Shown here: positions 46,990-57,624 of the stretch, one piece after another
Numbering within the stretch: the first letter of the stretch is position 1
Layout of the letters: every line of letters begins with the position of its first letter
DNA from: Gigantopelta aegis
Taxonomy: Eukaryota; Mollusca; Gastropoda; Neomphalida; Peltospiridae
Reading direction: 5' to 3'
Assembly: GCF_016097555.1 (NCBI RefSeq)
Contig: NC_054702.1
Location: 63,836,682-63,900,681, forward strand
DNA length: 64,000 bases
The notes under the pieces: model-generated
Database searches by the model: none
Told to the model about the DNA's origin: nothing
Seen by the model: only the letters and a program-made list of their open reading frames with translations
Translations under genes and position numbers: made by a program

Positions 46990-49900
46990 TCAACTTCGGG
47001 ACAGGGCATCAGCGATTACATTGGATGTGCCCTTGATATGTTCAATGGTAATTGGGAATTCCTGCAGAAGAAGCTCCATCTCAAAACTCTGGTTGGTGGC
47101 TTTCATTCTGTGAATGAAAGTAAGCGGATTATAGTCAGTAAAGACAACCACTTGATGCAATGCCGATTTCGCGTAGATCTGAAAATGCTTCAGAGCTTGT
47201 ACCATGGCCAAAGCTTCCTTCTCTATAGTGGAATAGTTCACCTGGTGTTTGTCAAACTTTTTGGAGAAGAAACTTACAGGATGGTCCAGTCCATTTTCAT
47301 CTTCTTGGAACAGCACAGCTCCAGCTCCCACGTCACTGGCATCCACAGCCACCTTGAAAGGCATTCGGTAGTCTGGTGCTGCCATCACGGGAGACGAGGA
47401 GACCATCTGCTTAAGACGGTTGAATGACTTCTCGCATTCATCTGACCACTGGAACTTCGATTCCTTTTTTAGCAGCGATGTGATGGGGGCAGCTACCGTC
47501 GCAAATTTAGCACAGAAACGACGATAATAACCGGCCATACCAAGAAACCGGCGAACTTCACGACGGTTGGTCGGTGAAGGATACTGGCTGATACTTAGTG
47601 TCTTGGCCTGCAGTGGGGCGACGCAACCATGTCTGACAGTATGACCTAAGTAGGTCACTGAAACTTTCACGAATTCACATTTACCTAGGTTCACATTCAA
47701 GTTAGCTTTCTGTAGACGACTGAATATTTGTTGTAAACCGGTTAAATGTTCATCCCAAGTGTCGGTGGCTAACACCACATCGTCCAGATACACACTGACG
47801 TTTTCTAAGTCTGATAACACGTGGTTCATCATCCTTTGAAAGGCAGCAGGGGCAGTCTTCAGACCAAACGGCATCACTCGAAATTGGAAGAGGCCGTCAG
47901 GTGTGATGATCGCCAGAATGTCCTTAGCTTTCTTCGTTAACGGAATGGCATAAAAACCCTTCAATAGGTCCAATTTGGTGATGTATTGAGCATGTCCAAC
48001 TCGGTCGATGCAATCGTCAAGGCGGGGTAGAGGGTAGGCATCTGCCTTGATGAGTTGATTCACGCGACGTAGGTCAGCACACACCCGGAAACTGTTATCT
48101 CCCTTTTGAATTAGTATAACAGGTGATGCCCACTGACTGTTTGATGGTTCCAGAATGTCGTGTTCCAACATGTAATCTATCTCCTTTTTCAGTGCCGCAC
48201 GTTTTACAGGGTTTATCCGATAGGCATGCTGTCGAATCGGTGTAGCGTTGGGTTCCAAGCGCACATCCTGGATTAAGGTATTGGTAACCGTTGGAAAGTC
48301 CTGACAAATGGAAACATTGTCTTGTATCAACGTAGTCAACTTTGCTCGCTGGGGGCTGTCAAGGTGCTGTAGATAAGAACTCAAGTCTGCTAGAATCTGG
48401 CTGTTGGTTAATCTGATCTCTGCAGTCTTGACATCATCACAGGAAATTGAGTGACTCTCAATTTGGACAGGTAACACTGGAACTATCGGCAGTCTGTCAA
48501 AATAACCTTTTAGCAAATTGATGTGACAATACCTACTTTTCCTAACCCTATCAGGAGTGTTTATCACATACCCTGTCTCATTAACCCGTTTGTGCACAAC
48601 ATAGGGACCGAAATACCGGTTCTGTAATGAACCCCGTTTAATGGGAAGGTACAGCAGCACTTTATCCCATGGTTTAAATTCCCGACTCCTAGTCTTCCTA
48701 TCAAACACTAATTTTATTTTGCTCTGAGCATAGCTCAGATGCGTCCTAGCTAGTTCGGTTGCCTGCCACAACCTAACTCTAACTCTCCCTACATAAATCA
48801 GCAGGTTTTCGGCATTATCCTTGTCTAACCAACTATCTTTTACTAATTTGAGAGGGCCTCGGGCTGAATGCCCATAGACCAACTCAAATGGGGTGAATCC
48901 TAAAGATTCTTGCTTCGCATCCCGTGCTGTGAACAACACGAAAGGGATTGACTGGTCCCAGTCAGTACCATTGTCGAAACAATGGCAGCGAAGCATACTT
49001 TTCATGCTCTGGTGGAAACGTTCTATTGCGCCCTGGCTCTCAGGGTGGAATGCAGCAGAACGAATCTGTCGTATACCTAACATAGACAGTACTTGCTGGA
49101 TCAACTTGCTCAGTAAGTTCGTACCCCGGTCGCTTTGAATTTCGCCTGGTAAACCTGTATACGTGAAGTATTTAAGCAGCGCACTAGCTACAACAGATGC
49201 AGTAACATTCCTTAAGGGAATCGCCTCTGGAAAACGCGTAGTTAAGCACATAATTGTTAATAAGAATTGGTTGCCTGAACGCGTTTTCGGTAATAGCCCC
49301 ACGACATTTATCAATACTTTTGAAAAGGCTTCCCCAACTATGGCAACCTTCTGCAGGGGGTAGGGAGGAATTAGCTGATTTGGTTTCCCCACAACCTGAC
49401 ACACATGACATGATATACAATGCTTACTGACATCTGCAAACATTTCCTTCCAATAAAACTCTGAGGCAAGTTTACTACGAGTCTTATTCCGCCCTAAGTG
49501 GCCAGCAAACACGTCCTCATGTGCTAACAATAACAATGACGGACGGTACTTAGAGGGCACCACAATTCTACATCTTGTCACACATTCCTCACTATCAGGC
49601 ACAACCTTCTCCACACTCTTATTCATTAATACTCCCTTGTCTATATAATAACCTGACATCTGATCCTCCATCTCACCCTCAGTTAACAATGTAGTGCGAG
49701 CTGCCAACAAATTTGGGTCAGCCCCTTGCTCTAGGATTAACTCTTGTCTATTACAAGGTAAGTCCCCTCTATCAAACACAACTGGTTCATATACCCTCTG
49801 CGGGAGGTCAACAGGTTCCACCACATTTAGTTCCTCAGTTGACTTATCTACCATTTTACTGATAACCTCATCCACTCCAATTTCATGGCTCACACACGTA

Positions 49901-50436
49901 TCAGACAAATCACAATTATCCTCTGGGTCTCGTGCTACCCTTCTGGCCATAGCCCTAGTCATTACACACGCAGGATATCTAATCTCATCAACCTCACACT
50001 CTTCTATTGGTAAAGGGCTGTCTTCAATTAACAATTTGTCACCTTGCGGCTGGCAACACTGACTAGTCAAATCGTTACCCAACAAAACTCCTATGTTTTC
50101 AAAAGGCAAGTCCTTCACAACACCCATAATGACTGGTCCCGTCACAAACTTCGAACACAAGAAAACGTTATGTAACCGGACAACCATATTTTCCCCAGTA
50201 ACTGAGGTTAAGGCCAAACTACGTCCTGTATCTGAATTCTCAATACCAGCAAAACAATCTGACGCTATAAGAGACTGGCTACACCCTGTATCACGATAGA
50301 CTGATATTGCCTTAGGACTCAACTCTTGTTTTACATCACAAACCATACCAGTGGACACATACGGGTTTACCTTCTCTGCCATGGGACTAACCATTAACTC
50401 TCTCGCTAACGGAGCTGACCTCACTAAACCGACCAC
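46990..50436 (-). CDS. pol: Gypsy pol: protease, integrase, reverse transcriptase, RNase H (fossil)
   Basis: One long frame of about 1148 codons. Order of domains: retropepsin with DTG near residue 50; integrase from about 300 with an HHCC zinc region (GHLGRNK ... CISCHVC), a catalytic core (QSDRGTNLLS, HPESQGAIERFHQ) and a GPY/F-type module (RYFGPYVV) near 612; reverse transcriptase from about 700 with YLDDVV near 885; RNase H to the end (VAVDASDVGAG, TDYNPL, ADALSRS). Integrase before reverse transcriptase is the order of Ty1/copia and of the Gmr1-like group of Ty3/gypsy; the sequence itself is gypsy-like (RT and GPY/F). Confidence 0.93.
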   Translation of the reverse strand: MVGLVRSAPLARELMVSPMAEKVNPYVSTGMVCDVKQELSPKAISVYRDTGCSQSLIASDCFAGIENSDTGRSLALTSVTGENMVVRLHNVFLCSKFVTGPVIMGVVKDLPFENIGVLLGNDLTSQCCQPQGDKLLIEDSPLPIEECEVDEIRYPACVMTRAMARRVARDPEDNCDLSDTCVSHEIGVDEVISKMVDKSTEELNVVEPVDLPQRVYEPVVFDRGDLPCNRQELILEQGADPNLLAARTTLLTEGEMEDQMSGYYIDKGVLMNKSVEKVVPDSEECVTRCRIVVPSKYRPSLLLLAHEDVFAGHLGRNKTRSKLASEFYWKEMFADVSKHCISCHVCQVVGKPNQLIPPYPLQKVAIVGEAFSKVLINVVGLLPKTRSGNQFLLTIMCLTTRFPEAIPLRNVTASVVASALLKYFTYTGLPGEIQSDRGTNLLSKLIQQVLSMLGIRQIRSAAFHPESQGAIERFHQSMKSMLRCHCFDNGTDWDQSIPFVLFTARDAKQESLGFTPFELVYGHSARGPLKLVKDSWLDKDNAENLLIYVGRVRVRLWQATELARTHLSYAQSKIKLVFDRKTRSREFKPWDKVLLYLPIKRGSLQNRYFGPYVVHKRVNETGYVINTPDRVRKSRYCHINLLKGYFDRLPIVPVLPVQIESHSISCDDVKTAEIRLTNSQILADLSSYLQHLDSPQRAKLTTLIQDNVSICQDFPTVTNTLIQDVRLEPNATPIRQHAYRINPVKRAALKKEIDYMLEHDILEPSNSQWASPVILIQKGDNSFRVCADLRRVNQLIKADAYPLPRLDDCIDRVGHAQYITKLDLLKGFYAIPLTKKAKDILAIITPDGLFQFRVMPFGLKTAPAAFQRMMNHVLSDLENVSVYLDDVVLATDTWDEHLTGLQQIFSRLQKANLNVNLGKCEFVKVSVTYLGHTVRHGCVAPLQAKTLSISQYPSPTNRREVRRFLGMAGYYRRFCAKFATVAAPITSLLKKESKFQWSDECEKSFNRLKQMVSSSPVMAAPDYRMPFKVAVDASDVGAGAVLFQEDENGLDHPVSFFSKKFDKHQVNYSTIEKEALAMVQALKHFQIYAKSALHQVVVFTDYNPLTFIHRMKATNQSFEMELLLQEFPITIEHIKGTSNVIADALSRS

Positions 50437-51709
50437 TTGTGCATTATCGCGTTTCCTTTTAAAACAGTCCCCGACAAGATGGTTATCCTTTTTACAGTAA
50501 TTGCAATGTGCACAAAAAGTTCGTGCATTGGCTGATAATGCAGGTTTATCCTTACTTTGCCCACCAGGTGCATTCCTTGCCTGACTAGCTGACTAACTAG
50601 ATTACTCTCCCCGATAGTTACTTTCCCGGGGAAAACCTGGCTGAAATTTCTTCTTATCACCCTGTTGTATATAGCTACCCTGTACTGCCTGAGCTTTGTG
50701 TATTAACACGTAATCATCTGCCACTATGCCTGCCTCCTCTATTTTTTTGATATCACGATCCTCTAAATGAATACGTAAGCTAACTGGTAATCCATTTTTA
50801 ATGTTCTGTAAGATCAACAATTCCTGTAACTCGGTATATGACCCTACCTGATGAGAAACCACCCATTTATCAAACATCCCTGCTTTCTTAGCCACGAACT
50901 CACTATAAGACTGACCCTGCATTTTTTTCAACTCGCTATGCCGTAAGCGATAATCCTCAGGTCGTAACTCATAAGCCCTCAACACTGCAGACTTAACTAG
51001 GTCGTACTGACTTGCTCGCCCATCACTCATTGAATTATAAGCTACGCTAGCCTTCCCCTTAAACTTAGACACGGCTAACAATGTCCACTTAGACTGCGGC
51101 CAATTTAGCTGCTTAGCGGCCCATTCAAAAAGTTGGAAGAACATATCTACCTCCTGGTCGTCAAATACAGGCACCGATCTATAAGCCTCCGACATGTTAA
51201 ACCCATTTCCTGCCTCCCGTCTAACTACTTCAGTATTCAACTTTAACTCATGTTCCACTTTTAATTTTGCTAACTGGAATTCTCTATCCCTATCTCTCTT
51301 TTTTCTACCTCTATCTTCTTTTTCTCTATCTCTCTCTTTCTCTCTCTACTCTACCGCTTTCTTCTCTTTCTCTATCCCTCTCTTCTCTTTCTCTATCCCT
51401 CTCTCTATCTCTCTCTCTCTCTCTCTCTTCTCTATCTAATGCACGTTCTTCTCTTTCGTACTCAAGCTTTTTAAAAGCTAACTGTTGTTCCATACTCAAC
51501 TCATTGATCGCTATCTCTGGAACAATCTCACTGTCTTCCATAACAGAGCTATCACCAAAAACTTCCTGGATAATAATTGTCCTTATATCTCCAAATGTTT
51601 TAGCTGATGTTAAATCAATTTCTCGCTCACTCGCGATTTCAACTAATTCGGCCTTACGCGCCCGCTTTATCTCCACTACACTGAGCGTATCCAGCAAATT
51701 CTTATCCAT
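50424..51709 (-). mobile_element. gag: Gypsy gag region (fossil, in pieces)
   Basis: Three minus-strand open stretches: 51326-51709 (acidic start, then a long Arg/Glu repeat encoded by CTCTCTATC-type DNA), 50602-51258 (capsid-like, with WPQSKWTLLAVSKFKG and a YSEF segment), and a zinc-knuckle region near 50460-50510 (CxxC-x4-H-x4-C). Upstream of pol as expected. Described only as a fossil with a few breaks. Confidence 0.75.
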
Positions 51710-53309
51710 GTTTAGATATGACGCACTTATTATTATTTCTAGTGAACAACGTTGCTACTTCTAGTGAATTTGTAAAAAAAAATTATAAAGCCCCCATTTA
51801 CAAACCATACTTTTCAAATATGCATGTCCCGTTTCAGATCCGGGACGAGCACCCCAATTTTTATTCCTTTCACGGGGATCCTATAATACCCGTAACTGAA
51901 TAAAACACGATTATCCAAATATCTCTCCTAACTGTATATCTATTAGATCTCTCTGTATCGGGCAGGCTACTACCCGAGTGGCCCGGCTCTAGGAGTAATC
52001 AGAGATAAGATCTGATATAAATATATCTATGTAGCACGTTTAGTTCACTAGAAAACTCAACAAAACACAATACACTTTGGAATCTGTATTAACTTGCCGC
52101 AGTAGTTAATTAACAACAACAATATAATAACAACCCAGAGCTAATCACTTAATTAGTTAATCACTAGGTGTCTAGTTTACACAATATTCTAATCACTTCA
52201 CCGTGATACAACACACACACACGTGATAATTGAGAAACGCTGCCAGGGGAACTTAATTAATAAAGGAATTACAACTCTATTCCTAACTGGTTAATTTTTA
52301 ATTAACCCTTAAATTCTCATTCAGTAACCTTGTAATACAGAATTAATACTGGTACATATCACAATAAAGACAATAACCTACAGTTTACCTAGGTCCTCTA
52401 GGATGACCGGCTAAGCTTTATCTTACCAAATACTCGTATAAAAATATTAGAACAGTGAAGCCTACAATTTACTTCGTCAGATTACCGGAGACACTGTCTA
52501 AAGAATATTGGTATAATACAGTATTAAAATATTTAAAGTCACATCAATCACATCAAGGTTATACAACAGAGCAGAAATATATATTTACCAAGTTCGGTCT
52601 GAAATAATATATTTCGTTCAGTTGGACCACGTCCGTTCCCCTGGATACTTCCAATGTTTCTCCCCGATATATCTAAAATCCTATCTATTTATTCAAAAAT
52701 CTCAGACTAGTCCGGAGACTGGGGGCACAACGCGGTACCTCACCTATCATGTGATATTTCCACAACTCCCAGAGACGGTATATTTTCTTGGATGGCCAGA
52801 CCGGCCGTCGCCAGTTCGCTAAAAATACCCCGGTCGTAAACCGAACTATCGGAGGTATTACGTAACCACTGTGCCCAACTGGTCTAAGTGCATATTGGGC
52901 GCAGGACTACCACCGTCGCGCGGGGGTATTACGTAACCACTCTCCACATGGCCTCCACACCTGGTCTGGGTGTGTATTAGGATGCACGGTCGCGCGGAGG
53001 TATTACGTAACCAAGCTGCACTAGCCCCCAACACAATGGACATAGCCACAGGCGAAAAGATAAGAGCATGTTCCATCACACACATATTAAAATGTGTGCC
53101 CTCCCCTAGTAGAAATTACCCCCACCCCCACCATTTCAAATATCTTTACTACAGGCCTGTTGTAACTTCAGTTCTGTTTAATGTGCAACATAAAGAGCTT
53201 ATTCGGAAATTAGGCATCCCTCCAAATATGTAACGAGAAATCTTTGCACCCTTTTAGTAAAGCGCCCTCCAAACTCCTATAGCGATATGTGCCGCTCTGT
53301 ATTCGATTA

Positions 53310-53425
53310 GGTAGGACTTTCCTTTGGCACTGTCACGTATAAAAAACATTATAAATACTTATCATAGAGTTAGGGTTAGGGTTAGGATTAGTGACAGTGC
53401 CACAGGAAGGTCCTTTCTTCGATTA
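53310..53425. repeat. Foldback with telomere-like TTAGGG repeats (copy B intron)
   Basis: AGGACTTTCCTTTGGCACTG pairs with the inverted CAGTGCCACAGGAAGGTCCT. TTAGGGTTAGGGTTAGG lies between the arms at 53369-53388. Present in copy C at about 63476-63600 with a slightly different TTAGGG run. Confidence 0.7.
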
Positions 53426-53475
53426 TAATATAAATTGTCTTATTCTTACAGACAGATTAAACGGGTGTCCATACT

Positions 53476-53661
53476 CAGGCCCGTACGCAGGATTTTTAAT
53501 GGGTGGGTGCGAATTGCTCGTGATGGGACCAACAACGGCCGTGGGCTAAGACTCAACATAAAAATAACCCCTCAAAACAACAACGATTACGTAACGTTAT
53601 TTAAATTTAATAGAGAAAATGGACCTTTAGTAATTTGGGGGGTGCGCACACTCGTCACGCA

Positions 53662-53694
<33 letters not shown>

Positions 53695-53708
53695 TGCGTA
53701 CGGGCCTG
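53476..53708. mobile_element. MITE, CAGGCCCGTACGCAGG ends, ATACT target duplication
   Basis: 233 bp with inverted ends CAGGCCCGTACGCAGG / CCTGCGTACGGGCCTG and a long C run inside. Flanked by ATACT (53471-53475 and 53709-53713). Copy C has the uninterrupted site GTCAATACTGGG near 63650, an empty-site proof of both the boundaries and the 5-bp duplication. Confidence 0.95.
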
Positions 53709-53810
53709 ATACTGGGTTATTGACGTTCGATAAATGTGAGAAAATTGTTTATATCACGTTCAGTGTAACAGCTGCCCGGTACGCACGCCTAATATATTCA
53801 CGTGTCATTT

Positions 53811-53949
53811 AAGAATTGAATGTGAATTTTTTTTAGTTTCATGCTAGTATGAAACGCAAAACCGCTTTACACACTGTATGAATGGCGTAGCGCGTTAGCG
53901 CGAAGCCATTCATAATAAAGTGTGTAAAGCGGTTTCACATTCAATTCTT
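53811..53949. repeat. Hairpin at the Crypton 3' terminus
   Basis: AAGAATTGAATGTGAA pairs with TTCACATTCAATTCTT, AAACCGCTTTACACACT with AGTGTGTAAAGCGGTTT and ATGAATGGC with GCCATTCAT. The left arm has its own small hairpin (GTTTCATGCTAGTATGAAAC). The outer arm starts one base inside the insertion boundary, so it looks like part of the element's end. Confidence 0.85.
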
Positions 53950-54337
53950 ATAATTCCAAACACATAACCATGTCATTAATGTAACGCTTTTTGAAATAAA
54001 AAGTGAACTCTATTTTCCAAATATTTACTATTTTATTAACACGAAATTCATACTCAACATTAGCTTTGAAACCCTGTGGTGGTTCGGCTTTTCCCGTCAA
54101 TAGCCGAATGAGAGAATGACAATGTTACAATCATTAACACAATTCATATTAATTTTTTGCATTAAATGTCAATACCAACTAGAAACATTTTAAATTAACT
54201 ATAAACATATAACGTAAGTAATTTCAATAACTTTTAACCTGTCTGAAGGGACCTATTTTGTATGGTATAATTTATATGTGAAGCGGTTGGTGTATGAATA
54301 TTTAACTACGAACTGTGTATGGGCGCCATTTTTTTTA

Positions 54338-55554
54338 TTACTGTCCAGATTTACCAATTACGACTTTGAAATTACAGTTATCAAATTTTGAGTGCGTGAA
54401 AATTCCATGTGTTGATAGGCTGGACATGGAGAAAGTGGTTTCAAAGTTTCCGGAAATAGATAAAACAGGTGTGTCGCGAGTTTCTGTGTTTACTGGCCTT
54501 GTAATTGTGGAAGTGGCGACAACACAGGATGCTTTTGGCGTGTGTGTGACTTCAAGTGGTGCGACACAAGTATTCGTGAGATTTGACAGTGCCATGCTCA
54601 TGTTTCGTTTTTGAAAAGTGGAACATTCTCTGTTGTAGCTTCGAATTGAAGCTTCGTTCCTGTGACCCGACATGTACATGATATGCCTAGTTTCAAAACC
54701 CGAGTCGTTTAAAGATTGGATCGCAGTGGCGCGCAAACTATGTGCTGTGTACGTCATACTACAATGCGCGTTACTGCTAATGGTTGGCATGAACTGACTG
54801 AATTTTGTTTTTGAAATCGCTTTTGTAAAATACCAAATTCCATTGGAATTATACACTTTTTTGGATCGGCAAAATAGATTTTTAGCTGTGGGATCACAGT
54901 GAGACAGATATTGTTTCACGGAATTTACCGGACATGTTTGCGTATCAGGCTTGCTATATAAACGTTTATCATTTGGACCGTCGTGATCATGGATGCCACC
55001 CTGTTTGTTTTTCTGTTTTGTTTCGTGACTTAAAGTAATGTACTTTAGGCCCTCGTCATCTTTTAAAAACAACAGAGATTCTTTAGACAGCTGGGTGTGG
55101 AATTCCAAACCGCGTGTGACGAAGTGAATTGATATCAAGTACCACACGCGGAATTGCAATATTTCTGGTGTTTCGTCACTCCAAAGGTAATTGTTGATTT
55201 TATTTAAGTCGGAACTACCCAATTATTGGTTTATGTTTCGTTGCACGCGATGTTCCGGATTCCATCATGACTTTCAGTTTACCGTTCAGTAAATCATTTG
55301 CTTTTTTAAACTCTTATCTTTCACAATATCTATGTTCCTATCACTGTCATGCAAATGCCTGTTTAGAGCCCCTCTAATGTTTATTAAAGTGTTTTTATGG
55401 TATTCCCCGACTTGTTTCTCGGGCAGCCTCCTTTTTCTCCCTTCGGTCACCAGTGGTGCTGTTGACGCGTAAAACGACCTCAGTAACAATGCCAGTTTTG
55501 TCGCCTCTACCGTTGTGAAATCTGGACAGGGGATGCCACTCTCGACACACCATG
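54338..55554 (-). pseudogene. Crypton tyrosine recombinase, exon 2 (frameshifted)
   Basis: The 294-codon frame 54338-55222 holds the catalytic domain: Arg37 (VTRGLEF), His161 and Arg164 (HSLRAT), His187 (SGHRNE) and Tyr196 (SYNRE), the full R-H-R-H-Y set of tyrosine recombinases, in the DUF3504/ZMYM-like form typical of CryptonA relatives. 55286-55489 and its neighbouring frame give the N-terminal core-binding part (NTLINIRGALNRHL). An acceptor TTTTTCAG ends at 55555. At least two frame changes separate these parts, so this copy is probably inactive although the catalytic residues survive. Confidence 0.85.
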
Positions 55555-55854
55555 CTGAAAAACAAGTACGGATGTATATAGAAAATTCTTCAGTTTAGCG
55601 GGAAACGGGGTGGGTCCGGAGTTAGTGCCAAGACATGTAAATATGTTACATTTTTAGTTATTTATAATTTAAAAAAAAAGTATTGTTGAAAATGTTTAGT
55701 CAGTGATTTCATTTTGTTTTAAATGCATAACCTACTCTTCTCACGACATCGCAGGCTGCACGATATCACATTTGCGTAAACAAATAAATGGATTTATAAT
55801 TATTGAAAAAAAGAAAAAAAAGTTGTCTTTTTAGGTTCATTAAAAAAATAATTA

Positions 55855-56127
55855 CCTTCAAAAACATTCATGCCCCATTTTGTGTTTCTTTTAGTAGATG
55901 CTGATTGCCGTTTTTCTTCAATTGCTTTCATTTCCATTTCTGTAACTTTCCCAACGACACTTTTCTTCTGATTGCACTACTAAATTCTGCTGCTCCATTG
56001 TTTCTGCCACTTGTGATAAAAGTTTATCTAATTCCTCATCAGACTCCATTTTATTTGCTTCAAACAAAGATGAAAACGACGTGTTTAAATTAAAATCTCC
56101 ACAAAATTGTATAGGAACATCTGACAT
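55855..56127 (-). pseudogene. Crypton tyrosine recombinase, exon 1
   Basis: Starts MSDVPIQFCGDF and continues through an acidic, glutamine-rich segment (ELDKLLSQVAETMEQQN); after a frame change the end reads TKWGMNVFE with donor G|GTAATT at 55855/55854. The phase fits exon 2 (TGG TGT GTC GAG), giving the usual KWxxxxFExW motif across the junction, so the 300-bp intron (55555-55854) looks genuine. Confidence 0.7.
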
Positions 56128-56297
56128 GTTACGATGTCTAACGCTGACACTTGGAAGTTTGACAGCAGACGATTACTGTATTGATGTCTAAAAATAGAAT
56201 CTCAAGGAAATTCCCCGGGGATTCCTTTGTTGACATAATTCATAAAGTAGTTTCGGCTATAAGCCAAAAATAGCGCTAAACCGAGATTCATGGTGCT

Positions 56298-56748
56298 GGC
56301 CTCAGATTACAGTTATCTTCCCATTTGGTTGTCGAAAATCCGGAAGTTTCACCGCGCAAGTAGTCTGCTGTTTGACTGTGATTATTTCATGGCAGACAGC
56401 TATGAAGTGGCAACTGTTCGACTGAAGTGACAGGGGATAGCATGTAGTTTGTAAACATGTGTAACTTGCTGACATTGAAGACTTGTTTGTGGTAATTCCG
56501 GCCCATGCAAAAGTAGTGCTTTTTGTGTAAAATGGGTGTACTCCGGTCTGGTTTAGAGGGTGTGTCTGTTTAAACCAATATGCTGGGAGAAAGAGCCGGA
56601 CAACAGGGGTTGTCCTTTTCAGGGTATGTGTCCCCCATGCAGGCAAAGGTACATACAAAACCTCACGGGCCTGCTGATATTAATAAAAATGTTATAGCCA
56701 CTAAGGCTATATAGAAACATATAGCGAAATTAATTGTGGTCTGAGGCC
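56298..56748. mobile_element. GGCCTCAGA MITE, 451 bp, inside the Crypton
   Basis: Inverted copy of 36957-37407, same length, few differences. Flanked by TGCT (56294-56297 and 56749-56752), the complement of the AGCA found at the first copy. Because it sits in the Crypton it is younger than that insertion. Confidence 0.92.
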
Positions 56749-56981
56749 TGCTATGAATGTCAGTTTTTATCATCACGTGATACGAATTTGACCAATCTAA
56801 GGCTTTAGAACAAAGGCATTTTTAGAGATTGGAATTATTGTAGTATAGCGTGTGTGGTATGCGTGTTGTTTTGTCCTGTGACACAAAGCTTTCATCTTCC
56901 TGTATTGCTGTGTGACGTTCATTTTCCACTTCTACAGTCGTTAAAGAGCACTGAATAAACACGTGTGATGTACTAAATTAA

Positions 56982-57244
56982 TTAAAGGGACATACCCTAG
57001 TTTTTAAACTCTAAGGCATGTTTTTGACTATTAGAGCCGTTTTTGATAACTGACATCATACTTTACTTAGATTTTTTTTTTTTTAGATTATCCATTTCCG
57101 TACATTACAAGTGTTTTTGGTCATCCTGGTGTTTTTAATATCACAAAATGCATTTCTCATATTGTAAAAGTGTGTTACAGGTTTGTAGATTAACTAAACT
57201 TGGTGTTAATTTTCACGGGTTGAAACTAGGGTGTGTCCCTTTAA
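56982..57244. mobile_element. TTAA-target MITE, 263 bp
   Basis: TTAAAGGGACATACCCTAG to CTAGGGTGTGTCCCTTTAA, a compact and well-preserved member. Shared with copy C (63905 onward), so older than the duplication. It lies 180 bp before exon 2 of copy B. Confidence 0.9.
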
Positions 57245-57423
57245 ACGAATGTCAGCGAAACGTTGTATTCCCAATGCAAAACAGTGACGTGCTCGCGCAC
57301 ACGCACACACAAACGCAAACACACACATACATATACACACCCCATTCCACCACTCCCAAAAACATACTTATAATTGGCATCAAATTACGTAATGAAATAA
57401 CCGCATGTGTTTGTGTTTTGCAG

Positions 57424-57459
57424 CCTGGACGCGTGGCAAACCTTGTGGAGTCAGAAGGG
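57424..57459 (+). CDS. ChaC copy B, exon 2 (36-nt micro-exon)
   Basis: PGRVANLVESEG (residues 62-73), between GTTTTGCAG and GTATGT, phase 0 on both sides. Differs from copy A by Glu for Asp near the end and by synonymous changes. Confidence 0.92.
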
Positions 57460-57624
57460 GTATGTTTTAAAATATAAATACCAACTTTTATTGTTACTGT
57501 GTTCTGTTCAAACCTGCATGCATATACGTTTTTAGGTTCACCATTTACATAGTGTTCGGGGCATCTATTCTAATACCTGACCACGCCGTTGCTATGTCAC
57601 ATAGAGCAGCTCATGCTCCCGACA

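Larger units (their letters stand above)
44421..53080. mobile_element. LTR retrotransposon composite inserted in copy B intron 1
   Basis: Absent from copy C, where GCTTGTGCCACACATTAAAA runs through. It comprises a + oriented LTR (44421-45550), joined tail to tail with a minus-oriented gypsy element (about 45549-53080). Both outer ends are therefore the same LTR terminus (TGTGACGGAACATGC reading inward from each side). A clean target duplication is not visible; GCCAC and CACAT lie at the two edges. Confidence 0.9.
45549..53080 (-). mobile_element. Ty3/gypsy element, Gmr1-like domain order, near-complete fossil
   Basis: Parts on the minus strand: 5' LTR 51868-53080, primer-binding-site-like stretch just inside (about 51840-51858, TGGGGTGCTCGTCCCGGAT in sense, close to proline-tRNA sites), gag region 50424-51709, pol 46990-50436, 3' LTR 45549-46759. 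The LTRs are about 1.21 kb and look only a few percent apart by eye, so the insertion is fairly recent and postdates the B/C duplication or was lost from C. It looks largely whole, with a few breaks, mostly in gag. Confidence 0.9.
53810..56836 (-). mobile_element. Crypton (tyrosine-recombinase DNA transposon) with nested MITE
   Basis: Copy C reads CGTGTCATTGTAGTATAG across this site, so 3027 bp are inserted here between CGTGTCATT and ATTGTAGTATAG (ATT on both sides). The insert encodes a tyrosine recombinase on the minus strand, ends at its 3' side with a large hairpin, has no terminal inverted repeats and carries the 451-bp GGCCTCAGA MITE near its 5' side. No reverse transcriptase is present, which separates it from DIRS-type elements. 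About 2.6 kb without the MITE. Confidence 0.85.

Noticed and set aside
53435-53812. 125-codon frame with a poly-proline stretch
   Set aside because: Translation of a poly-C-bearing MITE inserted in an intron.
54315-54614. 99-codon plus-strand frame over the Crypton recombinase
   Set aside because: Antisense shadow of the minus-strand recombinase frame.
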